Source of the DNA: Candidatus Poribacteria bacterium
GTDB lineage: Bacteria > Poribacteria > WGA-4E > UBA9662
Reading direction: 5' to 3'
Length of the DNA: 16,744 bases
NCBI GenBank assembly: GCA_002699335.1
Contig: PACG01000010.1
Coordinates: 1 to 16,744, forward strand
Below, one piece after another: positions 6,503 to 15,008 of this stretch (its first letter is position 1; each line of letters starts with the position of its first letter). The position numbers and the translations under genes were made by a program. The notes below the pieces were generated by a model. The model was not told the DNA's origin and ran no database searches. It saw only the letters and a list, made by a program, of their open reading frames with translations.

Positions 6503-7963
6503 ATGCCCTTATGTACACAAACAGTTCACCAACTACACTCCCAACTCAAAAATCGGGAGATTACATCCACTCAAATCGTAGCTTCTGTTTTTGACCGCAT
6601 TAAACAGGTAGACGATAAAATCGGTGGGTATATCACTCTAACGGAGGAATCGGCATTCGAGGCGGCAACCGCCGTGGATCAGCGATTCGAGCGAGGCGAA
6701 GATCTAGCCAAACTAGCTGGGATTCCGATTGCCATTAAGGATGTAATCTGTACGCACGGGATACGAACCACTTGTGGTTCGAAAATCCTTGGTAATTTCA
6801 TCCCACCTTACGATGCAACCGTGATGAAAAAGCTAAAGTTACAGGGAGCGATTACCATTGGTAAAACCAACATGGACGAGTTTGCCATGGGGTCTTCGAC
6901 CGAAAATTCGGCCTTTCAACCCACCAGAAACCCGTGGAATCTGGAAACAATTCCTGGAGGGTCAAGTGGTGGCTCTGCAGCTGTGGTGTCAGCAGATACA
7001 GCCATTCTGTCGCTTGGCTCTGATACGGGAGGGTCGATTCGCCAACCAGCGGCCCTCTGCGGTAACGTAGGTATGAAACCGACATATGGCCGGGTTTCTC
7101 GGTTCGGATTGATCGCTTTTGCCTCTTCACTTGATCAAATTGGTCCGTTTACCAAGGATGTAGAGGACTGCGCTATCGCGCTCAATGCCCTTTGTGGCCA
7201 TGATATAATGGACTCCACATCGGCTCAAGTTGATGTGCCAAACTTTGAACAGAGTTTGATCAACGATCTTCAGGGGCTGAAGATTGGCTTGCCGTCGGAA
7301 TATTTTGTCGAAGGTATCGATCCAGAAGTGGAAACAGCAGTTCATCAAGCAATCGCCAAGCTAGAGGAATTGGGGGCGACGATCCATAACATTTCCATGC
7401 CGCATACTGAGTATGCAATTGCAACCTATTACATCATTGCGCCGGCGGAAGCCAGTGCTAATCTAGCGCGTTACGATGGGGTTCGTTTCGGGTATCGAGC
7501 CGAAGAAGCAGAAAATCTAACCAGTATGTATAAACAGTCACGTAGTCAAGGTTTCGGCGAGGAGGTGAAAAGGCGAATTATGCTCGGCACCTACTCCCTT
7601 AGTTCTGGTTACTATGATGCCTACTACCTAAAAGCACAACAGACTCGAACCTTGATTAAGCAAGATTTCGACCAGGCCTTTAAAACTGTTGACCTGATTG
7701 TTACACCAACCTCACCAACTCCAGCTTTCAAATTGGGCGATCGAACAGCAGACCCACTCCAAATGTACCTGTCGGATATTTTAACTGCGCCTTCTAGCCT
7801 GGCAGGAATGCCTGGTATTTCAATTCCGTGCGGCCTAACCAAAAACCGGCTACCAATTGGTCTCCAGCTTTTGGCTCCACCTTTTGAAGAAGGAAAACTT
7901 CTACAGGCAGCTTATACTTTCGAACAGAATACCGACCACCATCTGCATCGACCGGAGCTTTAA
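6503..7963 (+). CDS. gatA: Aspartyl/glutamyl-tRNA(Asn/Gln) amidotransferase subunit A
   Basis: This 486-residue amidase-signature protein has the usual GatA length. The Ser-cisSer-Lys triad is complete: K79 in GIPIAIKD, S154 in [10 protein letters not shown] and S178 in [12 protein letters not shown], the same numbering as Staphylococcus aureus Gat[20 protein letters not shown] (120-138) and the C-terminal GMPGISIP are further family marks. In the GatCAB complex this cytoplasmic subunit hydrolyses glutamine and passes ammonia to GatB, which amidates mischarged Glu-tRNA(Gln) or Asp-tRNA(Asn). gatB and gatC are not adjacent, which is common in scattered-gene lineages. The start is the ATG at 6503 with GGGGT about 9 nt upstream. 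First recognisable gene of an intact co-directional block. Confidence 0.95.
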   Translation: MPLCTQTVHQLHSQLKNREITSTQIVASVFDRIKQVDDKIGGYITLTEESAFEAATAVDQRFERGEDLAKLAGIPIAIKDVICTHGIRTTCGSKILGNFIPPYDATVMKKLKLQGAITIGKTNMDEFAMGSSTENSAFQPTRNPWNLETIPGGSSGGSAAVVSADTAILSLGSDTGGSIRQPAALCGNVGMKPTYGRVSRFGLIAFASSLDQIGPFTKDVEDCAIALNALCGHDIMDSTSAQVDVPNFEQSLINDLQGLKIGLPSEYFVEGIDPEVETAVHQAIAKLEELGATIHNISMPHTEYAIATYYIIAPAEASANLARYDGVRFGYRAEEAENLTSMYKQSRSQGFGEEVKRRIMLGTYSLSSGYYDAYYLKAQQTRTLIKQDFDQAFKTVDLIVTPTSPTPAFKLGDRTADPLQMYLSDILTAPSSLAGMPGISIPCGLTKNRLPIGLQLLAPPFEEGKLLQAAYTFEQNTDHHLHRPEL

Positions 7964-8446
7964 TTGCCAGATCTACCGGCCAATCCAATCACCTCGTCTC
8001 GTGTACGATGGTTTCAAGCGATAATTACTGGCTTCATCGTCGCCGTCTTAGCCGGTATTAGCTGGGCATTTTTCATTTCAAAGACCAAAATTATTTATGG
8101 GTATCCCAGTATCCTGATCGGCTTTTTGGTTGGCTTTTGCGTTTTATTCGTCGGGAAATCCCGCCCGGTTCGTAAAAGTCAGCAGTTGCTGTACTACTCC
8201 ATCGGGCCTGCTAGTACGCTAGTTGGGATTGCGACTGGAAAACTCCTCGATTTCAAATGGCGGATACTGCCTCAATTCGGGGAAGAGAGTCATCCGACTT
8301 CGGTTATAGACTCAGCTACACTGAACTACGATCTGTTCTTTTTCTTAGCCGCCAGCTATTTTTCTTTTCGGATCCCTTCTAGTCGCATGTGGCAAAGTCT
8401 AGTCGCCAAAAACGATTATATCTCCAATGAACCTGATTTATCTTAA
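7964..8446 (+). CDS. Small integral membrane protein of unknown function
   Basis: A 160-residue protein that begins at a TTG directly touching the gatA TAA. GGAG inside the gatA end lies 6 nt before it, and no ATG or GTG lies near in frame. This suggests translational coupling to gatA. Four hydrophobic segments are visible, at about residues 17-38, 43-64, 75-93 and 122-137, with a basic loop (KSRPVRK) at 65-71 and a polar loop at 96-120. No catalytic motif was seen and I do not recognise the family. Confidence 0.7.
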   Translation: MPDLPANPITSSRVRWFQAIITGFIVAVLAGISWAFFISKTKIIYGYPSILIGFLVGFCVLFVGKSRPVRKSQQLLYYSIGPASTLVGIATGKLLDFKWRILPQFGEESHPTSVIDSATLNYDLFFFLAASYFSFRIPSSRMWQSLVAKNDYISNEPDLS

Positions 8447-8479
8447 CCCCATGGTGTTGCAAACTGATAAGGCATAGCG

Positions 8480-9940
8480 ATGAGATATGTTACACTTCAC
8501 CTTAAGCGGGCCCGGAGTTACTTTCTCTTTGGCTTGACCTTGGCCATTCAAATCACAGTTTGCTTAGCAGCCACCGACGCAGAATCAACAGATGAATTGC
8601 TGGAAAACATTTCACTTTTTACAGAAGTTTTAGCACGAATCCAGCAAGAGCATGTTGATACACCCCAAGCCAAAAAGCTAATGTATGGCGCCATCAAAGG
8701 GATGCTACAAACGCTAGACCCATACAGCCAGTTTTTTGAACCTGAAACCTACAAAGAGTTTCAGACGCAGACACACGGAACGTATGGCGGACTTGGAATG
8801 GAGATCGGTGTTCGAAACAGTCGATTGACCGTTATTTCTCCTTTCAAAGGCACACCTGCTTATCGAGTTGGAATGCAAACGGATGACTTTATCAGTTTAA
8901 TTGACAACCAGCCAACAACTAATATGACGGCCCACGATGCCGCCAAAAAAATGCGGGGTGAACCGGGAACGAGCGTTACTCTAACAGTCATTCGCGAAGG
9001 TGAGAATGAGCCGATTGAAGTGGTTATTGTCCGAGATGTGATTCGTATTCAGAGTGTGGAATCATATGTCTTAGATTCGAAAATCGGCTATCTTCGTATC
9101 AACCAGTTTAGGGACACAACCGCATTGGATGTCGATCAAGCCTTCGAGAAATTCACTCAGCAAGGGATTAAGGGGATTATCTTAGATCTACGCTCCAATC
9201 CAGGAGGGCTACTTCGTTCGGCCGTCGATATTGCGAGCGATTTTTTGCCACCTAACCAACTCGTCGTTTATACTAAAGGCAAGCAACCGAGAAAAGATCA
9301 CTTGACTCCTGAAGGGACACAGCAAAAACCGTATCCGTTAGTAGTATTGGTCAATCGAGGCAGTGCCAGCGCCTCTGAAATTGTAGCCGCTGCCATCAAA
9401 GATCATCAGCGTGGGTTAATCTTGGGGGAGCGAACATTCGGCAAGGCCTCAGTTCAACAGATCTTTCCGTTAGGCAACGGTGCGGCGGTTAAACTGACTA
9501 TTGCCCGCTATTTTAGCCCGAAAGGGACAGACATCCACAAGGTTGGCATTACACCTAATTTAGAGGATCCCTGGTTCAGCCGTACAGAATCCCAAATGTT
9601 GAGCCGATTGATCGACCACCAAAGCTTGAAATCCTTTATTGAAGCTAACGGCGACGATATCCTGGTTCGAATCGAGGCTGCTGAGGATGCCCCACGTGAT
9701 GATTATCAAGCGGCAGGGCTGTTACGTAAATATCGTCGGCTATCAGACATGTTGTCTAAAGAACAGATCGTTTTAAGTGACGAAGCGTTGAAATATGCGC
9801 TTGCTCGTGAGACCAAGAATGAAATAGACGACTACAAATACGATCCGCAAGTCGCTTCAGCAATGCGCCAACTTGGTTTGAAGCCTCTACAAGACGTTAG
9901 TTTAAGCGTAGAGTCTAGCGGGTCGCCGACCGAAAACTAA
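8480..9940 (+). CDS. C-terminal processing peptidase, S41 family (CtpA-like)
   Basis: 486 residues. A hydrophobic segment at about 13-31 ending CLAATDA looks like a signal peptide or anchor, placing the enzyme outside the membrane. The N-terminal helical part contains MLQTLDPYSQFFEPE (75-89). A PDZ domain spans about 95-185, with YGGLGMEIG and MRGEPGTSVTL. The protease core holds GYLRINQF, LDLRSNPGGLL, NRGSASASE and FGKASVQ. Catalytic S297, K322 and Q326 keep the spacing of Bacillus CtpB (S309, K334, Q338). Such enzymes cut substrates near their C-terminus and serve envelope quality control or signalling. The ribosome site is weak (AAGG about 9 nt before the ATG). It lies 33 bp after the membrane-protein gene, so co-transcription with gatA is likely. 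Assignment to CtpA versus CtpB or CtpC is not possible. Confidence 0.93.
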   Translation: MRYVTLHLKRARSYFLFGLTLAIQITVCLAATDAESTDELLENISLFTEVLARIQQEHVDTPQAKKLMYGAIKGMLQTLDPYSQFFEPETYKEFQTQTHGTYGGLGMEIGVRNSRLTVISPFKGTPAYRVGMQTDDFISLIDNQPTTNMTAHDAAKKMRGEPGTSVTLTVIREGENEPIEVVIVRDVIRIQSVESYVLDSKIGYLRINQFRDTTALDVDQAFEKFTQQGIKGIILDLRSNPGGLLRSAVDIASDFLPPNQLVVYTKGKQPRKDHLTPEGTQQKPYPLVVLVNRGSASASEIVAAAIKDHQRGLILGERTFGKASVQQIFPLGNGAAVKLTIARYFSPKGTDIHKVGITPNLEDPWFSRTESQMLSRLIDHQSLKSFIEANGDDILVRIEAAEDAPRDDYQAAGLLRKYRRLSDMLSKEQIVLSDEALKYALARETKNEIDDYKYDPQVASAMRQLGLKPLQDVSLSVESSGSPTEN

Positions 9941-9982
9941 ACGCTGACCTCGTTGAGTCAGTAACTAAAAGAGGAGGAATTA

Positions 9983-10960
9983 ATGGGAACCCCTATTATC
10001 TATTTAGGTACGGTAGGACAAAGTGTTTGGAAAAGTCTGGATGGTGGAAACACTTGGAATCGCACGGCTAATGGACTCTTCGCCGAATCTGATATTCGGG
10101 CGATTGCTGTTCGTCCCGATAATCCAGCTACTCTTTTCGCCGGCACAGAGGCTGGACTCTATCGTTCAGACGATGCAGCAGAGAGTTGGAGTAAAGTGGA
10201 CTTGCCAGTGAATGATCGACAAATCTGGGCGATTGCCATCGACCCCTCAACCGCAGATATCATTTTCGTTGGCACCTGTCCGTCGGATTTATTCAAATCG
10301 GAAGATGGTGGTGAGTCCTGGCATAAGCTAGAGGTTGAATTGGCCGAAGAGTGTGCTGGTGGGGCGATTATTCCGCGTGTTACCTCAATTGAGATCGACC
10401 CTGATGATTCTAACACCATCTATGCGGGCATCGAAATAGATGGCTTTCGCCATAGTACCGATGGCGGGAAAACGTGGACAACGATCAATGATGGATTGAG
10501 CAGTTTGGATATTCACGGCATTACCGTCGTGCCGGGTCAACCCAAAACCATCGTTGTGGCAACCAATAACGATGTCTGCACTAGCCAAGATTTACAAACC
10601 TGGCAACCGCTGGAGGTAAAACAACACTATCCCTGGTCCTATGCCCGTGCCGCAGAGTATATCAAATCTTCAGCCGATGGGAATGGTCGTGTCTTTATTG
10701 GTGCAGGTAATGGGCCCCCGGGTAATCAGGGCGGTATTTTTGTCACTACCGATTGTGGGCAGTCCTGGACCCGTGCCGACCTGGGGATGACAGCTAACAG
10801 TACGATCTGGAATTTCGCCCGAAATGACACGGTCGATGGTTGGTTCATGGCCTATAGTGTGAGTGGGCAACTGTTCCGTAGCACTGATAACGGATCATCC
10901 TGGGAAAAGCTGGATCAAGAGTTTGGGGAAGTGCGTGGAATGGCCATTGTTCCCAACTGA
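9983..10960 (+). CDS. Asp-box (BNR/sortilin-like) beta-propeller protein
   Basis: 325 residues with seven Asp-box motifs (S/T-x-D-x-G-x-T-W type): SLDGGNTW 18-25, SDDAAESW 62-69, SEDGGESW 106-113, STDGGKTW 158-165, a degenerate SQDLQTW 201-207, TTDCGQSW 255-262 and STDNGSSW 300-307. Spacing of roughly 40-55 residues fits one blade each, giving a complete six- to seven-bladed propeller. The sialidase catalytic Arg triad and Tyr were not recognised, so this is more likely a binding or scaffolding propeller than a glycosidase. It has no signal peptide or membrane segment, unusual for this group. A very strong ribosome site (AGAGGAGG) precedes the ATG, suggesting high expression. It follows the protease gene by 42 bp. 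Confidence 0.88.
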   Translation: MGTPIIYLGTVGQSVWKSLDGGNTWNRTANGLFAESDIRAIAVRPDNPATLFAGTEAGLYRSDDAAESWSKVDLPVNDRQIWAIAIDPSTADIIFVGTCPSDLFKSEDGGESWHKLEVELAEECAGGAIIPRVTSIEIDPDDSNTIYAGIEIDGFRHSTDGGKTWTTINDGLSSLDIHGITVVPGQPKTIVVATNNDVCTSQDLQTWQPLEVKQHYPWSYARAAEYIKSSADGNGRVFIGAGNGPPGNQGGIFVTTDCGQSWTRADLGMTANSTIWNFARNDTVDGWFMAYSVSGQLFRSTDNGSSWEKLDQEFGEVRGMAIVPN

Positions 10961-10965
10961 TATCG

Positions 10966-11268
10966 GTGAATAAACCGCTGAACATTACCGCTGCTGGGGC
11001 AGATGACTCAAGGCTGGAGATTCTCTGGCAGTCAGATCTTGAACTGGTAGACCTCCTGCTTTATGTTGGTGACAGCAATGCCTTAATTTGGGAGAAGCAG
11101 ATTAGCGTTGGCTCGGTTACCCAGCAAGCAGACTTGGCCAAGATCCTAAAACCTTTGGCTGAGTTATGTTATGCCCTTTACCAAAGCAAAAATGCTCGTA
11201 CAGTGATCCCGGAAATTGCTGAAACTCTGTTTGACCTGCGCGGGTTACTGCACCAGATAGAAGACTAA
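10966..11268 (+). CDS. Small acidic protein of unknown function
   Basis: 100 residues from a GTG 5 bp after the propeller stop. The sequence is acidic and predicted largely helical in its second half (ADLAKILKPLAELCYALYQS, then IPEIAETLFDLRGLLHQIED). No family recognised. The ribosome site is poor, so translation may depend on coupling to the propeller gene. Last gene before a likely terminator. Confidence 0.65.
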   Translation: MNKPLNITAAGADDSRLEILWQSDLELVDLLLYVGDSNALIWEKQISVGSVTQQADLAKILKPLAELCYALYQSKNARTVIPEIAETLFDLRGLLHQIED

Positions 11269-11283
11269 GACCTTTGTGAACCC

Positions 11284-11314
11284 GGTTCCACCGATGGTGC
11301 GACCCATCTTTTAT
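11284..11314 (+). terminator. Probable intrinsic terminator between convergent genes
   Basis: GGTTCCACC (11284-11292), loop GAT, GGTGCGACC (11296-11304) form a stem with one mismatch and one G-T pair. CATCTTTTATTT follows on the plus strand. It would end the gatA-to-11268 transcript. On the minus strand no T-run follows. Confidence 0.45.
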
Positions 11315-11922
11315 TTCTGCAGTTTGACCAGTAAAGCTTGGCAATAGGCGGCTTTAGCCTCGTCTCTTTTACCCAGTTGAAGTAAGGAGGATCCTAGCCG
11401 CGAGTAAGATTCTGCCTGGTCAGGATCGAGTGCAATCGCATGGGTAAACGCCTGAGCCGCCTCCGAATGTTGGTTGAGAAGTTGGCAGACAATCCCCAAA
11501 TTTTCGTGTATCGTGGCATCTCCTGGTTCACAGACAACTGCTTCCTGATAGGCTGATTTTGCCTTTTGGTAGTCGCTGATCATAAAATAGGCTAACCCAA
11601 GGTAAAAGTGTCCTTCGGCTGATTCGCTATTATGCTGAAGTGCAATTTTGAAGTCGCTAATGGCTTCAGGGTAACACTTGGCATTGAGGTGACCGACGGC
11701 ACGCTGCAGGTAGTCCTGAGCCAGATGGTAAGAGTCGAAATGGGCTTTTTGGAGATTACGCTGAGGGCAAGCGACTGCTTTTCTTGAACGAGTAGGCCGA
11801 AGTTGATTGGTCACTTTAGTTGACGACTCTTCTTCTGACCGAGGTGGTTTGCTAACGTCGGTCGGCTTTTTCTGATCCATTTCCTGAAATACCGTTAGTT
11901 TGTATGATACTATAATCAACAT
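11311..11922 (-). CDS. Tetratricopeptide repeat protein
   Basis: 203 residues from the ATG at 11922. A second in-frame ATG at 11880 (residue 15) is also possible; AGGA lies almost touching it, too close to be ideal. Residues 15-60 are polar and basic, with no signal peptide. Four TPR units follow, starting near residues 68, 102, 136 and 170, each with the pattern W/Y-LG-Y-A-P: GHFYLGLAYFMISDYQKAKS, IHENLGIVCQLLNQHSEAAQ, SYSRLGSSLLQLGKRDEAKA. TPRs form helical hairpins that bind peptides or proteins; the partner is unknown. Divergent from the next gene, 16 bp apart, so the two may share regulatory sequence. Confidence 0.85.
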   Translation of the reverse strand: MLIIVSYKLTVFQEMDQKKPTDVSKPPRSEEESSTKVTNQLRPTRSRKAVACPQRNLQKAHFDSYHLAQDYLQRAVGHLNAKCYPEAISDFKIALQHNSESAEGHFYLGLAYFMISDYQKAKSAYQEAVVCEPGDATIHENLGIVCQLLNQHSEAAQAFTHAIALDPDQAESYSRLGSSLLQLGKRDEAKAAYCQALLVKLQK

Positions 11923-11938
11923 ACTATAGCCAAACGTT

Positions 11939-12787
11939 TTGCCAAGTCAACCTAAAATAACCCAACTGAAGTTGACACCTTTAGTTGGCAAAATTACACA
12001 TCGATTTTTTCCCCTCCTTTTACAACTGGCAAGCTTCTGGCTACTGGTCTGTCTCGTTCCTCCTTTATGGGCAGAACTGGCTTTTCAAGATACCTTTGAG
12101 AATCTGGAGCAAGCTCAAAAAAATTGGCAGGGTAAAGATGTTCAATGGCAGCTTAGCTCGCGTTACAACAAAAGTCCAAACGGCCAAAAGAGTTTGAGGC
12201 TGTCACCAACAAAATTAGGTGCTTGGCAAGAGATCAGGCATCCAATCGAAGTTGAGCGGCCTGTTCATCTGCGGATTTGGTTTTATGAACGTGGATGGGA
12301 AAACAGAATCAAAGTCGATCAACAATACCTGTTTATCGGAGATAAAGACACCTTTGCTAACTCTGAGCGACGTTGTCAGATTGGGCAGTCAGGCCACAAA
12401 GATTACCAAGGGTTTTATGTTGTCTTTGTTAACGGCATTTCCCAGAAAAGCAAAACTAGAGCTAACCAAAAACGATGGGTCAAGTTTGAATTTGTAGTAG
12501 AATCAGAAGGCAACGCCGAAATTCGAATTGATGACCAGAATGAAGTGAAACTACCCGATCAGTGGGAAGGTATTGGTATCGTCGGATTGGGGGTATTTGG
12601 ACGGGAAGATCGGGGTGGTAACACCGATGCTTATTGGGATCATCTGGAAATCTTCAAAGGAGAAGAAGCACCGGCGCTGGCGGTTGAGCCATTGTCTAAG
12701 TTCCAGTCTGAGTCTAAACAGCCGAGAGTAAGGTTAAACTCTGGCAATTGTGCCACAAACTGGGGGGCCTTGAAAAGATTCCGCTAA
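11939..12787 (+). CDS. Secreted protein with a jelly-roll (LamG/concanavalin-like) domain
   Basis: 282 residues from a TTG. A TAG four codons upstream leaves no other start. Residues 1-22 are polar with several lysines, 24-44 form a hydrophobic stretch, and LWA-ELA at 43-48 is a typical signal-peptidase I site. The mature part begins FQDTFENLEQAQKNWQ and contains alternating strands (GQKSLRLSP, RPVHLRIWFYERGW, KRWVKFEFVVE, AEIRIDDQNEVKLPDQWEGI, DAYWDHLEIFKGEE). This is the pattern of concanavalin-like carbohydrate-binding sandwich domains that begin with 'F.D.FE'. A polar tail of about 40 residues follows. No catalytic residues were identified. Probably exported; ligand unknown. Confidence 0.7.
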   Translation: MPSQPKITQLKLTPLVGKITHRFFPLLLQLASFWLLVCLVPPLWAELAFQDTFENLEQAQKNWQGKDVQWQLSSRYNKSPNGQKSLRLSPTKLGAWQEIRHPIEVERPVHLRIWFYERGWENRIKVDQQYLFIGDKDTFANSERRCQIGQSGHKDYQGFYVVFVNGISQKSKTRANQKRWVKFEFVVESEGNAEIRIDDQNEVKLPDQWEGIGIVGLGVFGREDRGGNTDAYWDHLEIFKGEEAPALAVEPLSKFQSESKQPRVRLNSGNCATNWGALKRFR

Positions 12788-12805
12788 ACCAGGAATCGAC
12801 ACCGC

Positions 12806-13972
12806 CTATCCGATGATTTCTACGTTGGCCCGAGGTAGAATAACACGTTCTTGGTTTTCCAGTACGACCCTTAAGACACGAACATTGGCCTCTGTCTCCA
12901 GCTCTTGCGGCTCAACTAATAAATCGGTTACAGTTCCAAGTTGACCAAAATAGGGTTCTCGGATTATGCGGACCGGCGTTCCGACTTCAAGCGCCGCTGA
13001 AGTTAGTGTCGATGCGGTCTCTGGATTACTGTTAGAGTCAGTGGTTTCTCGGTCCGATAAGGCGTTCTCGATACCAACTCCCGCTAATGGGATGATAATT
13101 TCCGGGCGTTGGACACCGGCCCGAATTTGCGTCGCCCCATTGATCGAAGCTTTCATTCCTTGGCGAGAAGCCAGCAGACTGAAGGTTTGTTTGGCCATCG
13201 CAATTTCACCGAAACCTTCGGTGATAATCAGGGTAATTCCAACCTGTTCAGACCCTGTAATTGCGACCCCTAACTCATATCCGAGCAACCGGTGTAGGTC
13301 GTGGTCGTTGATACCACCACAAACAATCCCCCGCACTCCGTTATTAACTGCGGTTTCTACTGTTTGGTAATCGACGTAAGATCCGCCAACCAGAATCTGG
13401 CCTACGTGTAAAGACTGAATTAGGTCAGGCGTCAACGGCATCTCAGGTGCCGAGACGATGGTCTGCAAAGTACCGATGGTTTCTCCACCAATACCGAAAA
13501 TACCTTGAATTAAAGTTCCCCAGGTTTCGACTACTGCACCTTCGTTAGGGATAACTTCGACCACCTGCCCACCGATATATCCTTTGGTCTGGACCGGCGT
13601 TGGTGGTTCCCGAACGATTACCTGACCAGTAACGTCAGAAATGCTTTCGATCGTTCCCGCTATTGGAGATTTGACCTCTGACTTGAACAGTCCTAAAAAA
13701 CCGTTTGATTGGGCGATGATTTCGTCGTGGGCAACGGCGTCACCGATTTGCTTCAGCATGAACTTCCCGACGCTGGACGCATTGATTCCCATCAGGTTGG
13801 CTGCATGGATCATCTGGACGTTGCCTGGCAGGTCGGTTTGGGCCACCACATCTTCAGCTTGAACACAATCACCCACTTCCACCAACACATCACCTACAAG
13901 GGGTAATCTTCGCTCACTTTGAATAGTAGTTTCGGCTACGATTTTTAGGCCTGGAGTATATGTATGTGCCAT
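12806..13972 (-). CDS. Conserved protein with barrel-sandwich and KOW-like domains, function unknown
   Basis: 388 residues. The N-terminal third has two lipoyl/biotinyl-like halves: LPLVGDVLVEVGDCVQAEDV at 23-42, then VGKFMLKQIGDAVAHDEIIA at 68-87, followed by VKSPIAGTIESISDVTGQVI at 100-119. The usual MKM lysine motif is absent, so no attached cofactor is predicted. The middle (about 130-300) is a compact globular part with NGVRGIVCGGINDHDLHRLL and TLIITEGFGEIAM. A linker at 305-325 is rich in Ser, Thr and Asn. The last 60 residues (VGTPVRIIREPYFGQLGTVT to the end) look like a KOW/SH3-type barrel. No membrane segments. Similar proteins occur in Poribacteria and Chloroflexi as I recall, without assigned function. 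No good ribosome site precedes the ATG at 13972. Confidence 0.75.
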   Translation of the reverse strand: MAHTYTPGLKIVAETTIQSERRLPLVGDVLVEVGDCVQAEDVVAQTDLPGNVQMIHAANLMGINASSVGKFMLKQIGDAVAHDEIIAQSNGFLGLFKSEVKSPIAGTIESISDVTGQVIVREPPTPVQTKGYIGGQVVEVIPNEGAVVETWGTLIQGIFGIGGETIGTLQTIVSAPEMPLTPDLIQSLHVGQILVGGSYVDYQTVETAVNNGVRGIVCGGINDHDLHRLLGYELGVAITGSEQVGITLIITEGFGEIAMAKQTFSLLASRQGMKASINGATQIRAGVQRPEIIIPLAGVGIENALSDRETTDSNSNPETASTLTSAALEVGTPVRIIREPYFGQLGTVTDLLVEPQELETEANVRVLRVVLENQERVILPRANVEIIG

Positions 13973-14297
13973 TTCAAAGAGTTGAGAGTTAAGAATTGAA
14001 AGTTAAAAATTTATCATCCACTTTTCACTTATTTGGGCTAGAAAGCCTATACAATTGACCGAATATTTACCGTTACCTTTGATTTCAGTAATTCGAAAAG
14101 ACCTTGTCATCTCACTAACATCTTTGCCCACATTTTTAACGATTCGTAAATTCAATTATTAATAGCAATCGCGTTTCTTATTTTACAGGAATTCAGGTCG
14201 TTATTGCAAGCAATGGTCGGTAATGTTCCAGAATCGTTGTTGACTATGTTACTAAACCAAACTTAAATTGATTGATAAATAGTCCCACCACTATGTT
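13973..14297. other. AT-rich spacer marking the right end of the intact block
   Basis: No gene is visible. A run of related short units (GAGTTGA, GAGTTAAGA, ATTGAAAGTTAAAA) occupies 13979-14010, directly upstream of the KOW-protein start on the minus strand. No clear promoter pair could be assigned for that gene. Confidence 0.4.
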
Positions 14298-14490
14298 ATG
14301 CATTTTGATGAAATTGGTTTAGAACCGTTTGCAGAAGCAGAAACATTAACTGCAGTAGCATCTAAAATATCATTGGAAGCAGATGGAGACGCTTTAACTG
14401 ATCAGAAGTTAACGATAGAAGTGGTCAATAATAATGATGGAACGTATACTGCTACTTACATTGCTAGCATAAAAACTGATGGGGTGTCCA
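14298..14490 (+). pseudogene. Short Ig-like/filamin-type domain fragment
   Basis: The plus frame reads VASKISLEADGDALTDQKLT, then IEVVNNNDGTYTATYIASIK, then DGVSITAKT. NDGTYTATY followed by a beta-strand is typical of filamin-type or bacterial Ig-like domains in large surface proteins. There is no ribosome site or domain start. From about 14491 onward the same frame is only the antisense of the next relic. Likely a fragment of a lost surface protein. Confidence 0.4.
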
Positions 14491-15008
14491 TCACTGCCAA
14501 AACGGTTCTCTATTGGACAGGTTCAAGGCGAGGAAGCCTTCGTTCAGTTCAACACCCAGCCCTGACTTTTCAGTCAGCACGACATGACTATCTTGAAACG
14601 GGTCCATCCGTCTCTAACTGTTCTTCCTAATCCGTGTCGGAGAATCGATGAAACTCCAACGCCAGGAAATTGGGAACGCTGGCATATACTACCATTAACT
14701 GTATTTAGCGTTCCGCTGTTATGGGGGACAAGCGGGATATAGCAGATCTCTGCCATGTTCACAATCTTCCGACACTCTCAAAGGCCACCATACTTTGAAA
14801 CGTCAGGCATAATGATGTCCGTCGCTTGATTCCCCAGTAGGTCATGGAACCGGTGGTGTAGATAAAGATCCTCACCCACATAAATATCGGCTTGAAATCG
14901 CGTGCGTAATCTTGGCGAGTACGTCGATATTCTCCAGTGAAATAGGTTCTTCGAGCCACAAAAGGTTCCACGGTTTAGTACTGGCGCAAACTTCAACCGA
15001 CTGGATCT
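14491..15008 (-). pseudogene. Mandelate racemase/muconate lactonizing enzyme-type (enolase superfamily) C-terminal relic
   Basis: In changing minus-strand frames the C-terminal barrel of this family is readable: KPWNLLWLEEPISLENIDVL, then VGEDLYLHHRFHDLLGNQAT, DIIMPDVSKYGGL, a TGA at 14780-14778 where Ser is usual, ECRKIVNMAEICYIPLVPHN, VYASVPNFLALEFHRFSDTD, and SGLGVELNEGFLA ending at the TGA at 14493-14491. The metal-ligand Glu of LEEP, the GED Glu and the DIIMPD Asp survive. The N-terminal capping domain and first barrel strands are missing beyond about 15008. Intact relatives are sugar-acid dehydratases or racemases. Confidence 0.8.

Noticed and set aside
14491..14630. C-terminal part of the Ig-like plus-strand ORF
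   Set aside because: The opposite strand encodes the conserved end of the enolase-superfamily relic (GLGVELNE), so this part is a shadow.
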